In this document: in pieces, positions 22,006-33,989 of the stretch
Numbering within the stretch: the first letter of the stretch is position 1
Layout of the letters: each line of letters opens with the position of its first letter
Made by a program: the position numbers and the translations under genes
Notes under the pieces: model-generated
Told to the model about the DNA's origin: nothing
The model's input: only the letters and a program-made list of their open reading frames with translations
Database searches by the model: none
Origin: Cerrena zonata
Taxonomy: Eukaryota; Basidiomycota; Agaricomycetes; Polyporales; Cerrenaceae
DNA length: 64,000 bases
Assembly: GCA_038087015.1 (NCBI GenBank)
Contig: JASBNA010000003.1
Coordinates: forward strand, 744,001-808,000
Direction: 5' to 3'

Positions 22006-23624
22006 ATGCCGTCGTCTCCACCTGTGTTCTCGACACCACTCACCAAACTCTTCAAGATTAATCATCCTGTCATGTTAGCAGGTTCGTATGGTAGCTATAT
22101 GTATCAGTTTATATTCTTACAATGTTCACAGGGATGAACGTCGCTGCCGGACCTAAGTTGGCAGCTGCAGTAACCAACGCAGGTCGGTTCTAAAGTGTAA
22201 ATGCTTACCGAAACATTGTCACTAACAAGTTCCGTTAGGTGGTATCGGCTCTATTGGGGGTATTCGTCTTACGCCCAAAATGCTTCGTGAAAGCATTGCA
22301 GAGGTCAAAGCCAACTTGGAAGATAAGAATGCACCATTCGGTGTCGATTTGCTGCTCCCTCAGGTTGGAGGCAATGCACGAAAGACAAATGTTTGAGATC
22401 GCATCCTTGTTCATTTGTTGAAATATTGAAATATCTTGTCCAATAGTACGACTACACCGCCGGACAGCTTCCAGAGCTGACGGACGTCATCATTCAGGGC
22501 GGAGCTAAGCTATTTATCTGTGCCGTCGGTGTGCCGCCGAGAGAAATGGTAGACAAACTGCACGCTTCCGGTATTGCTGTCATGAAGTAAGTCAAGTTTC
22601 TATTTATTTCTCAAGGTCGAATGGTAACCTGAGTTTGTAGTATGGTCGGTCACCCAAAGGTTTGTTGCGTTTAGATTTCCAATATCGGCCGTATGCTTAT
22701 AGTTTACTATTTAGCACGTCCCTAAAGCGTTAGCCCAAGGTTCGTCTATATACGTATAATGCACTACTTTAGTATTCACTAAATTAATTCCAGGCGTCGA
22801 TATTATTTGTGCTCAAGGAGGCGAAGGAGGTGGCCATACCGGTGACACCCCTTTCTCTATCCTTATCCCCGCTTGCGTGGACGCTTGCAAGAATGCAAAA
22901 TCACCATTGACCGGTGAACCCGTGATGGTCATTGCGGCGGGTGGTATCGCCGACGGTCGTGGTCTTGCTGCCTCCTTGAGCTATGGTGCTGCGGGTGTAT
23001 GGGTAGGTACTAGATTCGTCGCAAGTGATGAAGCAGGTGCCCCACCGAAACATAAAGAGTTGGTGGTCACTGCGGGATATGATGATACGGCGAGGACGTT
23101 GATTTATTCAGGGAGACCGATGAGTGTGCGGAGGACTCCTTATGTTGCTCAGTGGTAAGTGTGTAAGTTCATTGGTTCGAGGAACTTCTCTGAATATTTG
23201 ATCGTAGGGAGAAACGGCAACAAGAGATTGAGCAGCTTGACTTCACAAGGGAAAGTTCCACATGAAGCTGAGCTCGAGAAGCATCCTGAGAAGTCTCTGG
23301 AAGGTCGCATGTGTAAGTCTAGAGGCTGGTCATGATGGTCATTCTTCTGATCTAATTTCTTACAGGGTTGATGGGCAAGGTGGCTGGTGCTATCAACGTA
23401 AGCTTTTATTTTGTTCCTGTTCCGAATTGATATGTAAATTAAATAATTGAATAGGACATCAAACCAGCTAAAGCAATGTATGCTCATTATCCTCTTGCTT
23501 ACTATCAGTGGTTCAGGCGACTAACAGTACTCATTATAGCGTCGATGAACTGGTCACAACTGCTGCTCAAAGTCTCTCCAAAGCGAATACCCTTCTTTTA
23601 CCGGATGTCAAGGCCAAGTTATGA
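22006..23624 (+). CDS. Nitronate monooxygenase (2-nitropropane dioxygenase family)
   Basis: FMN-dependent oxidase of propionate-3-nitronate or alkyl nitronates, TIM-barrel fold. The start ATG at 22006 gives MPSSPPVFSTPLTKLF, then PVMLAGMNVAAGPKLAAAVT, NAGGIGSIGGIRLTP and FGVDLLLPQVGGNARKTN. The FMN/catalytic block VDIICAQGGEGGGHTGD contains the catalytic His. Next are VMVIAAGGIADGRGLAASL and GAAGVWVGTRFVAS for phosphate binding. The C-terminus is helical and ends LLLPDVKAKL at 23624. Seven or more short introns were read. The fungal long form is expected at about this length. The role is probably detoxification of nitronates from plants or microbes. Confidence 0.9.
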
Positions 23625-23752
23625 AATTGCTGCTGTTCATACCACGGTTATTTGATGTGTATCATACTTGGTTGATTTCTCATGGTTAGTGCTATGTTAG
23701 GATTACAGTTCTCGCATCTTTCATATGGTATAATCCGATTCTCGAAAACACA

Positions 23753-25408
23753 TCAGTCATCCATCAATTCAGCTAATTCTCGTTCCTCCTCTTCTGTCAG
23801 TCCTGATGCGGTGGGTTCAGGCTCGACAGGTTCAGGTTTGACTTCTTCCTTCGGTTCCGTAGGTTTTGGCGGTGGTGGCTGTAATAGTTCTGATATACGC
23901 CGTGACAGTCAGGCGAACTGAGAGAATACGAAATTAAGAAAAGGCACTTACCCAACAGATTCCACTTCCTTATAGTCCCATCCAAACTCGTACTGATCAC
24001 CCAAGGCTCGACCCTCACCTTCCCTGCTTGTCCTTCAACGGCTGTCTTCCGCATCCACAGTCTCAGAGCTGTCACGTCATGCCAATGTGCGTCTACTTCA
24101 TTCACTAGATCGGGCTCTTGAGGAGTTGACATATCATATACTCTGATGACGTCCCCCGAACCGGTGAGGAGGTATGGTTCTGCAAGCGGTGTTAAGGATA
24201 TGGGGAGGATAGCGCGGACGGGTTTGGGATGGACGATTGGAGGGATAGGTTTGGTTTGTGTGGTAGTACTGGGTACTGGGTGGTCGATTATCTGTACGGT
24301 CTCGTCAGAAGAGGCTAGTAAAAGAAATCTAAGTCAGTACATGCAATTGACGACAGCGCCAATACTGTAGATGAATACATACCAGTCCAGAGCTGACCAT
24401 TACCATGATACATCTCATTCACACCAGTACGGTTGTTCTTGAGTTCGTCAATTTCCGTGGCACGGAACCTAGGTGGAGATACATCTTCTTTGCTTACTTC
24501 CCAGACTTTGATGATACCCATGGTATCTGCGGTATATACGATTGCAGAGGATGTGGAAGATAGACTAGCATCGAAAGTGATTGACTCTACGGGTCGAGTG
24601 TGCGCTGAGATCGAACCGACAGACCGAAGAGGTTGGCCGGACGATAGTGATGATAGGTCCCTGGGAGCAGATCGTAAGATACGTTAGCTTGAAGAATAGA
24701 GGGTAGTTGCAATGCACGGGCCTCACCAGAATCGAATGACTTTATCTGAACTACTGGAAAGAAGTAGCTTTAGTGATGGAATCACTAGCAACGACTTAAC
24801 GAAGTCAGCATGAGCAAGTGTGGATGATACGAGTGTCTTTGTCTGTTCGTTTCAAATTCAGTCAAGTATCCTTCAACGCTCCGAACTAGTAATACCTTGA
24901 CATCCCAAATATTGATCATCTAAGCGACATGATTGGTTAGACTCAAAGTATCAACAACATTGGCATGTTACTGAATGTACATACCTTGTCCCATGCACCT
25001 GAGATAAGTATGCCATCATCATTTGAGCCAGGTACTTTCTCACAAAGAGCAAGACAAGTAGTTGGAGCTGTATGTGCTCTGAATACTTGCAGGGTCTTGC
25101 CGTTCTATTACAGGCTGAGGACGGCACAGTTTCAAAATGATTCGCTCTGCCATACCTCAAGGTTTATTTTCCGAATAACAGAAGTATTCTCCGCCAACCA
25201 TGCAGTATTTCCGCGAACTTCAATCCCGAGGGCAAGTCCGCTGAGCTTTATGGGTGATCCAAGATCTTTGGTCCTCTCGGCTTTGGCTTTCCGAGACTGT
25301 AGGTCGGTCAATCAAGCAAAGCATGGAATGTAGATAGAATCTTACTTGCTCTAATGCGAGTTCTGCCTCTGCTCTGAGGAAACTAGACTTGTCTTGCGTC
25401 GAGGTCAT
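23753..25408 (-). CDS. WD40-repeat protein
   Basis: The start at 25408 gives MTSTQDKSSFLRAEAELALE, followed by a beta-propeller: VFRAHTAPTTCLALCE, ISGAWDKMINIWDVKT, LSSSSDKVIRFWDLSS, VYTADTMGIIKVWEVS, LWTASSDETVQIIDHP, LLTGSGDVIRVYDMST and ISTSLDGTIRKWNLLE. The C-terminal tail is Pro/Glu-rich and ends EEERELAELMDD at 23753. Seven blades can be counted, so it is a single propeller scaffold. I do not recognise a specific orthologue and infer only protein-protein binding. It is convergent with the nitronate monooxygenase, 128 bp between stops. Confidence 0.82.
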
Positions 25409-25540
25409 GTTGGAACGGAAGAAAGTCCAGAAAAGTCCATTGACCTGCCGGAATAGGAAGCACTTTAGAAGGCGAATGGCGTTTTTGACTTTCCCTCCAA
25501 ACGCTCAGGGCCACTTGAAATATCATTGTATCCTAGCATT

Positions 25541-26410
25541 ATGAGTGGCCGGCTTGCCTCGTTCCGTGGTCCCTCAACACCAACATCATCACCCGTACGA
25601 CAAGTATCACAACCCAACACACCCTCTTCACCAGGACGACTTGCCGAGTCGACTTACCATCGCAAAACGCGAGCTATATTACAGGATATCCGGACTGTGA
25701 CTGAGAATTGGGATGATATTGTTCTTGTTGACGGTCTGAAAGCTGCAAAGAGCTTGGTTGATACTCGAACAGACTTAGAGTGCGTGCGTCTTGAAACATC
25801 AGGCTATTCGGCGATATTCATTTTCATTCATAGTAATGAATTAGGCACCCTTCCTGCAGGCACTCAGCCGAAGTACCCTGTAGTACAGGATAAATTGGCC
25901 TTGATGGAGAAGCGGATATCTGAATTGAATGCCGTGATAACGAAGCTAGTAAGTAGCTCCCTGGATGTGATTTACACGCTTTCTTACGAAGTACTTCATT
26001 ATTCATAGAGAAAACAGTTTCAGAAACTTAACAATCTAGTGGAAAACCTAGAGACACTGCTTCACGAAACAAGCAAAACAAAAGGATGGAATGCTGTCCA
26101 AGAACCTTTATGGACAACTTGGTCTTTGGAGAAATTTGGTATGTACTATCAGGTTCGACGATAATTGAAGAGGACTAAGATTTATTTTACGATAGCTACC
26201 GCTCTTCCAGATATACTCATACCATATCATCGCTCCCTTCACATGCATATCGAAATCGTAGACACTCTTCGAAGTCATGATGTCAAATTTGAAGTATCTC
26301 GAGAAGCAATCAATAGATGGGTCACACAACCGTTCCTCCAAGAAGATGGATGGGAGGCATTCTGGGAAGACCTTTGCGAAGTGGAAATCGATCGCTTTAA
26401 TAGCAAATAA
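25541..26410 (+). CDS. Conserved helical protein, function unknown
   Basis: Four exons were read: MSGRLASFRGPSTPTSSP and following (Ser/Pro-rich start), ILQDIRTVTENWDDIVLVDG, ELGTLPAGTQPKYPVVQDKL, KQFQKLNNLVENLETLLHET and PYHRSLHMHIEIVDTLRSHD, ending EDLCEVEIDRFNSK at 26408-26410. The protein is about 230 residues, mostly helical, with a likely coiled coil in the middle exons. The orderly splice phases and the clean reading frame indicate a real gene. No catalytic motif, signal peptide or membrane segment is visible. It is divergent from the WD40 gene (132 bp between starts) and ends 52 bp from the Syf1 stop. Confidence 0.7.
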
Positions 26411-26462
26411 GCGAAGAAGAAAAATAACTAATGAAATAGCATTACAACTACTACAACTACAA

Positions 26463-29400
26463 CTATAGATCCTCGTCGTCCGAGATCTGGATCTCGTCCT
26501 CGTTTTGCACTGGAGCCGTAGGCGGAGGTGCTTCTTCCAACCTAACATTCGTGTTTTGTTTTGCAGCCACAAACGCTGGTCCTTTCGCCCCACCGGCCGC
26601 TCGTTCTGCAGCAGCCATAGGATCGGCGGGGACATCATCCTCTTCCTCCTGCTCTCCCTCTTTCGCAGCCATCTGTGCTGCAAGGTATCCGGATTGCGTG
26701 TTGAACTGTGCTTGGACACTTCGCTTGATACGCAACATCTCCCTGAACGTATCTTCGCTACCCGTCTCGATTTCGAAGTTATGCCATTCCTGCCAGAATC
26801 CGGGGTTGACACGAGGATCACAGAACTGCGAGGCGTGGGCGTAGATAGCGCGTGCTCTGTCGATTTCGCCAAGTTTACGTTCCATTGATGCGAATCGAGA
26901 CACATTTCGGCAGTTTGTTTGTCAGGGGAGGGCTTCGAGTGCACGTTCGTAGATGGGTCGAGTAGCCGGGAGACCGTAGTTGGCAGTGGCTTTGGCGATG
27001 TAGATGGTGAAGAGCTATAGGAGGAAGATGATATGAGGACGGAGCTGTATAATATACAAGCTGAACGTAACATACCTCCATCTTGTCTGCGTCAGTAACG
27101 ACTTGAGTGGCACGATCAAGCACAGCCATGGAACGTTTGGCTAGGCCATGTTCCTCCTCGAACTGCGCGTACATAAGGAATATTGACTTGCAAGACTTCT
27201 CGGGACACTTTTCAAGTGCTTGCTCGAACAAGTCTCGTGCACGTTCGACTTTGGAACCACCCTAAACGACAGTTGTGGTCAGCTTATACTCCCGAGCAAA
27301 GTTGTTAGCACACTTACATATCGTTTAGTGAACTTCGCCAAGTAGATATTCCAAAGTTCATACGAAACAGGGAATGTGAACAACTCGACACCACGTTCAT
27401 AGACCTTGAAACTCTCTTCGAAGTACTTGTTCTCTTCCAAGAAGGCTGCATAGTTGACGATGATCTGAGCATTGGCAATACGAAGCTCGAGAATCTTGTC
27501 GTATACTGCCTTGGCGGTCTCTACTGTGCCGAGGGACTCTTCCAGGTCGACATAGAAGGACCATAGTTTGAGAGACTTGAACAACCGCGCTTGCGAGGGT
27601 AGAGACTAGCGATATGTCAGTAGAGTTCTCAAAATTAGGCTACATATTAACATACCTGATCATGGTAATTGATCTTGGCATTTTTGGGAACGAATGCTGC
27701 CCGCTGCATTGCCCTAATCGCTTCGTCGTAGTTCCTATGCGAAGATTAACATCTCTGAACATGCTATAGAGAAAAAGGGCGTACTCATGCCGAATCTCCA
27801 TCTCAGCCCATTCACACCAGATCTCAGCTAGGTCATCGACGTTCTTGAAGTTCACTTTCGTTCCCTTCTCAAGGATCTTGCGCGCGCTCTCGATATCTGG
27901 TTCAGGCTTCACCGGTTGTTCCACCTTCCTCATAGAATTTGGCAAAGTTGACGTATAGCCTGTGGAAGTTTGCAGTTGCACGACGTGGGTTAATCGTCGA
28001 GAGAGCCTCGGTGTATGTTTCCGCGACCTAGGGACCCTTTTAAGACGATATATCTACAAGGAGAATTTGGTACATACCTTCTCGTCATTTTCGCCCCATA
28101 GTGCAACTCGTTTCTCCCACTCCTGTACGTCGTTAGGATTTCTCCTGAGCAAGACATCATTTACCAAGAACGGTCTTCGATCCATCAGCTCCTCGAACTC
28201 CTTCATCCGTCCATCGAGTTCCTCCTCCGTCTCCTTTACATCATCTTCATCCTCATCCTCATCCGGTTCCGCCAGACTCTCCATCATGGCACTAATAAGA
28301 CTTTCTGAGAATTCGGCATATGCATCGAAGATCTGAGTGAAGTCTCTGATAGTCAATACTGAAGCCAATCCCTTCTCGAATGTTAGCTTGGCGCGGTCGA
28401 ATTCGCTGCGTTTGATCCAATAAGTGGCAAGACCTGTCCATAACCGACCAGCTTGGTCTTTATAAATTTCGAGACCATCTTTTAGGATGATATGCTCGAT
28501 ATTCAATTTTCTTGGGTTCAATGGATCTTCATCCTCGTCGTATGGGGGAAGTTCATTGCCATCAGAACCTATAGCAACTGGTGGTCCAGCAAACCGTATC
28601 AAACTGCCTTTGGTCGAAGCAGCTTCGACTTTCGCGTCGGCTTTGGAAGCAGCAGTTGCTTGTTCCTCCTCCTCGGCTTTAGCAATGGCTGCGTTTGAGG
28701 CGTCAGTATCGTCCACATCCATACCCACATCCTCTGCATAACTTTCGGCGACTTCTAGCCAATCACAAAGTAATTGGTATGGACTCTTCCCCTCTGGGCT
28801 GGTATATTCTCCTCTTGCAGCTTTACGCGCGAGTTTGAGAAGTAGTTTGGCTGCTTCGAGTGGATGGGGTGTCGGATTTTCTGGCGCAAGAAGGATAGCA
28901 GTGTACCGTTCAGTGATACTGGGGTCAACCGAGAGATACCGTCGGTAGACAGAGACGGTCGTCACATCACCCTTAGTTTCTGCCCACAGAAGATAACGTA
29001 CCCAGATACGATGATGGAGGGAAGGTGGAAGAGTACGCAGCGCACGATCATAGGTTCGCCGGGCATGCGTATGAGAGATGACAGGTGGACAGAAGGGATG
29101 ATTGAATATCGAGAGATAGAGTAGCCAGAGTCGGGGCATCTATTAATTATGTTAGAGACGATATGAATTCGATACGAGCAGCACATACTCTTGGAAGCCA
29201 CATGAGTGCACGCTCGAATGTCGCAATTAATGCCTTCCACTCTTCCCATCCTACAACAGGATCCAGGCCTCCCTCCCATTGTTCCAAATCCTCTTTCTCG
29301 TCTTCCAAAGCCTCTCGCATCTCAGGTAGCTTCTTCCTTCCACCCGCCCGTTTCTTGTGAACCAATTTACCTAGGACGAAAGACATTCGTGTCTGGAGAT

Positions 29401-29764
29401 AAGACTTCCATAGTTTGAATGAGGTAGGAAACTGAGCAAGGGCAGCTTCGTAGAGATATGTCAGTCTCTGAAGAGACTTGCGAGCTTCGAGGGAAGACAG
29501 AGGTCCAAGTAACGCAGCAACATCTGGCGACAGGTCAGAGGGACCCTCGAGCTTTTGTAGAGCAGAAGACACCTCTTTGGTGTTTTGAATAGTAGACCAC
29601 CATAGTCTGAATGAGAGAGGGTTTCGCAGAAGGTCTTCTTCACGGTGCAAGTCCTTGGTTGAAACGAGGTCTGGATGAGTTGTAGGGATCGGAATAGGGA
29701 ATGTCAGAGGGAACGGCGAAGACAAAGACTGCAGAGTCTGTGGTGTTGGTACAGCGGTAGGCAT
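26463..29764 (-). CDS. SYF1: Pre-mRNA-splicing factor Syf1 (XAB2)
   Basis: A TPR/HAT-repeat scaffold of the NineTeen complex in the spliceosome; the animal homologue XAB2 also works in transcription-coupled repair. From 29764 it reads [18 protein letters not shown], then HAT repeats such as [49 protein letters not shown] and [20 protein letters not shown]. An acidic/Ala-rich insert lies at about 28600-28750. Further HAT units follow ([35 protein letters not shown]). The C-terminus holds the Syf1-type [19 protein letters not shown] and an acidic end QISDDEDL. About ten introns. The family is about 850-1000 residues, as expected here. It is divergent from the RabGGTase gene with 256 bp between starts. 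Confidence 0.93.
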
Positions 29765-30020
29765 TTTGATGTATAACTTTAAAGCAACAGCCCAGCAGAG
29801 TAGAGTCGTCGGCTAGATGACGTGAACCACCGGATGGTGGTGTGCAAATGTAAGTATTGGATTGCGAGCTTGTGTGTTCGCGTTTCGCGCTTGCAAGGTT
29901 CCCACGACGTTAATGACAGTTGTGTGAGTTGACGGTGCTGGTACTCTTCAATTGAAGCCGCTGAGGACCTGCTCAGTGATACTGCACTTTCATAAATACC
30001 ACCACTATCCTGTATAGAAT

Positions 30021-31538
30021 ATGGTATGCTATCTATAACCCCCACTCTGCCCACCGGTCACTGACCCGGACAATTAGCACGGTGTCAAGCGTGTGCAATA
30101 CACTCAAGCCGCCCTCGAGGCGAAGAAGGAGCGGGATAAAGCTAAGTTAAAGGAGTACTTAGTCCTCGCTGACGACGTTATCTCAAGAGTAGGTCGCCTT
30201 GTATGATATAAATTTCCCCGCTAAGATTTACCGTTGACAGAAGAAATCCAATGACCTGAGCAAAGAGACATTTGAGCGTACCACTCAGTTGCTTCGTACT
30301 AATCCGGAGTTCTATACGGTTTGGAACTATAGGCGGGTGATGTTTACGACGTCTCTGTTCCCACAGAGGTAGGTAGGTACAGAAATAACCGTCGAGTAAA
30401 TGTATGCTGAGGTATTATATTCATATTATAGCTCGCCTTCCAAAGTCAATGAGTACTTATCGGACGACCTCAGTCTCACCTTCGGGCTATTGAGGGAACA
30501 CCCGAAAGTTTATTGGATATGGAATCACCGCCGATGGTGCTTGGAGAACATCCCAGATGGACCTTCGGAAGAAGATATAGATGGCTGGCGAAACGCAACT
30601 TGGAAGAAGGAACTCTTCGTAGTGGAAAAAATGCTCGAAGCAGATGCCCGAAATTGTGAGTGTCGAGACAGCGTCAGAGATCTTCTGACCACCACGGCTA
30701 ACGATAAGCAGTCCATGCGTGGAACTACAGACGATATATCCTCGCCACTATGACCTCTCCGCCTCCGCCCAAATCCGAGCTAGCATACACCACTCGCAAG
30801 ATCGAGTCTAACTTCTCGAACTTTAGTGCCTGGCATCAACGCTCAAAGGTACTCCTGACTTTGTGGGAGTCTGGTGAATTGGACCGTGCTAAGTCCATAG
30901 AGGAAGGTGTGTTGTTTCGATTGGATATACCCTATTTCCTCGCGCTGACCGCAGTTCATAGATTTCGAATTGGTCAGGAATGCGATGTACACTGACCCAG
31001 ATGACCAAAGCGTGTGGATTTACCATGCGTGGCTTATTGGCGAAGGTTCAAAAATATCTCACTTACGCTTCTTCTTACTCACACAATCTCATAGGTAATG
31101 ACGTCCCAAGGTTACAGTTTGAAATCACATCTATCCAAGAGCTGCTTGATGAACAACCGGACAGTAAATGTAAGCCGAATATAGCTGTGACTATTCTCCG
31201 TACTCATGATACATGCAGGGTGTATGGAGTCTCTTGTTCGCTACAAACGACTGCTAGTTACCAAACATGCGGCGACGGTGGGAAACGAGGCCGTACGTTC
31301 GCTAGTGGATGGTTGCTTGGAACTATTGGAGAAGCTCCGGGCCATCGATCCGCCCAGGCGGAGGAGATATGAAGAGATAGGTGAGCAGAACTCCCCATAC
31401 TTCTAACGATCGCCCACGTTTGTATTAATGAGCCTCTCAAGCTGAGGGAATCAAATCTAGTCGTTAGCACCTTATGACATATTTGTATTTTTAGGAATGG
31501 GATTCGAATTTCACCAAACCCAGATACTGACACCCTGA
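30021..31538 (+). CDS. BET4: Rab geranylgeranyltransferase alpha subunit
   Basis: Alpha subunit of RabGGTase, which with the beta subunit and Rab escort protein adds geranylgeranyl to C-terminal Cys of Rab GTPases. The likely ATG (30021-30023) is directly followed by an intron; exon 2 from 30078 gives [19 protein letters not shown], so the N-terminus is MHG as in homologues. PFTA repeats are visible: [45 protein letters not shown] and [14 protein letters not shown], then [14 protein letters not shown]. The end [14 protein letters not shown] is followed by a final intron. The last exon was read to a TGA at 31536-31538, or 31528-31530 if the splice phase differs. One of its expected substrates, Ypt1, is encoded at 59640-60729. 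Confidence 0.9.
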
Positions 31539-31752
31539 CATGATGAAATTACCGATCAAGGGTATGATCAAACTCAAGTTCAAGCGCACTACAATGGCAC
31601 GACATAGAGCAATGTGGAGTACGACTAGATTGTTCTTGGCCGTATACAAATATGATACAAAAGTATGTTATCCAAGTTTCCTATATCATACATTCCCGCT
31701 GATGGTGATGGTGGGGTAGGCACAACAACGGCGTTGCTTGCAAAAAGTGCAT

Positions 31753-31985
31753 TTAGCACTTGCACTCGCCGGGCTTGCATTGGCAACTGTAAGTCATAAT
31801 TTTTTCCGGTAAGTATACATTCTGTCAATAAGAACTATGAAGAGGGACGTACGTAGCACCACAGTTGCAAGAGCTGGAGCCGCAGTTGGCGTTAACGGGG
31901 ACGTTGACGGTCTAGATGAGAAAGATGATGTCAGAGGGGGTTCGACATTGGTCAAAGGGAGGGGGATGAGACATACAGCGATCAT
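31753..31985 (-). CDS. Small copper-type metallothionein
   Basis: A 33-residue Cys-rich peptide assembled from three exons: 31977-31985 (9 nt, ATG ATC GCT), 31853-31911 and 31753-31786. The first two residues blocks are MIATVNVPVNAN and CGSSSCNCGATCQCKPGECK, then a final C. The seven Cys follow C-x4-C-x-C-x3-C-x-C-x4-C-x-C, close to basidiomycete and Neurospora-type metallothioneins, which bind Cu(I) or other soft metals in the cytosol. All splice sites are GT-AG. It sits alone with the same-size intergenic gaps as stress-induced genes. The assignment rests on the Cys pattern and clean splicing, not on a database hit. Confidence 0.85.
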
Positions 31986-32084
31986 GATGAAAGTAAGTGG
32001 TGAGTGGTTGGTGAGGATGTGGTTGTGGTTGTTCAGAGAGTGCTTGGAGTACTGAAGAGACCTACCCTCCGGAGCAACGGGTGG

Positions 32085-32091
32085 TATTTAT
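32085..32091 (-). promoter_or_regulatory. TATA-like box of the metallothionein gene
   Basis: ATAAATA on the minus strand lies 100 bp upstream of the metallothionein ATG, a normal distance for a fungal TATA box with a short leader. No clear metal-response element was identified. Confidence 0.35.
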
Positions 32092-32099
32092 CTGATCTC

Positions 32100-33989
32100 T
32101 GTATGCCCTTGTTTACCACAGCTTGATATCAAGTAATCTAGACGCCCCGATCAAATGACCCTCCGGAAAAGGTGAGTAAGTTTGTTCCAACCAATAGGAT
32201 TTCTTGGCCCTTATTAATCTTGTCCAGATAATCGCGCATTCTCCACACTGCATTGTATCCAGAAAAACCCGCATCCAGAAAATGCCGCATCTTTGCTGCG
32301 GCCGCGCCAGGGTCTTGAAGAAGCTAGACAGTTGAATGTTCCTCGGGTGCTGCCAAGCTGCCGTATGTCCAATCTGATGGATCCCATTTAAAATCACCTT
32401 ATTTCTGCGGGTGATTCCGCCCAAAGATCTCTGTAGGACCTTCCAGGATCTTCTTTCGTGTTGCTGGAGGGTGACACGGAACCATATAGAGCCTCCCAGG
32501 ATGCGGTCATGTTCGTATCGGCTTGGATAAGCCGACCATCTGCCATCACGAGGAGACACTTGTTTAACCAGTTTGTATCATACTAACGCTATTTAGGTAT
32601 CGTCGCTGCCGTACTGGCACCGCCAGTTATCTTCTTGTGGTGTCATGGAACATCGGCATACGGGATACTTTGATCACTGCAACTATAGGAATGTCAAATC
32701 GTGGGCTCCTTGGATAGTCATTCAGTTGTGGTGCCGCCCTGAAACAGGTGCCTAGGTTATTTGATTGAATTATGCCGCTGACTGAATCTAATCTTCCAGA
32801 AACGTCTAGAAGTTCTCGAAGCATCCCGCTTTGTAGTGTTCAAGTGTAGTGAATTAATCTCAACACACACAGTTTAGCATCTATGCCACTATCGTCTGAC
32901 AGTGACATCGTTCACACAAGCTCGAAGGCTACGAATTTGCAATACGTATGGCACCAGAGCGGGACCCTATTCTCATTTATAAATCCACTGCTCCAGCGTG
33001 AAGGATATCTTGGGAATCTCATCACATGCCTAGATTGACTCCGGGATTCCCTAGCACCTTCACCCACCTCGCACTCCTCAATAAAGACCCCATCATTAAA
33101 CCCCCGTTCCCTCGACACGAGTTGTGCGCCGCTACTCATGCACGGACGTTCTCCGCCACAAGAGCAGTGGTTTCCCCAATCCTACACGGAATGCACTTGT
33201 TTCACCTTGCCTCATGTCGCTTGACTCGAATCTGCAGAGAGGTATCTTGCTCTTTGGGTAGTCAGAAGGTTTGTTGTAGCTCTTGGATATCACCGCCGGG
33301 GGTTTACTTGGTATAAGCGGTAGTAAGTAAGTCAAGTTACAATTTCAACCTGTCGATTATCAAGCTCTTTGTCGTTTCACTATGTTGTACCCTTCCTTAA
33401 GTCTGCGAATTAGGCATTACGGTTGCTCACATGATGACACCAGAAAATACTAGCACGGCGAGTTACGTCTTTGCTCCCCGTTTTGCATTGTCGGACGCAA
33501 GAATAGATGACACAGTACACGAGTATCGTCTCATGTTTGATGAACAGCCAATAGTTGGATAGGTGTACTGCAAGGTCCTACCAGTTCCCCACACCTAAGC
33601 CTGGCCTTCTCTGCGTGTTCCCATCAGCCGCCGTTGAGTTCAGGCGATGAAATATTGTTTCTAGAGAGTGGAACGGGATGATTTGCAATTTCTTTTCCAA
33701 AGTATGTACGAATATTTCGCTAGAGTATATGGTCATCATCCTGTATTTTTCTGTGCTTGCCTCGAATGTGAATGGGATTGGAGACGGTATCGAGTCTGGG
33801 CGTTGTCGGTGAATACATCATGGAAGCGGGAGATGCCGATCATACTCGTGTTTGCAACGAGGATCACGCATGTGGAAATCGCAGACGAGAGTCATCTCTG
33901 AGCCTGCTTCACATCCGCGTTCTACCTTCCTCTATCTTCCTCTCTTCCACTCCTATTTGTGCTGCTTGATAGCGGTCTCGTCGATAGCA
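32100..33989. other. Long intergenic region
   Basis: About 1.9 kb without a supported gene. A 148-codon open frame on the minus strand (32113-32559) has no recognisable motif. A good 3' splice site with branch-like CTAAC (about 32584-32602) on the + strand hints at an unrecognised spliced gene, but I could not build one. The right end should hold the promoter and leader of the EDC4 gene. Confidence 0.4.

Noticed and set aside
26108..27073. 321-codon frame on the minus strand
   Set aside because: It crosses the last exons of the + strand helical protein and Syf1 introns, contains no domain, and conflicts with the well-supported Syf1 exons.
32113..32559. 148-codon frame on the minus strand
   Set aside because: No recognisable motif, no splice support and no promoter; left as intergenic.
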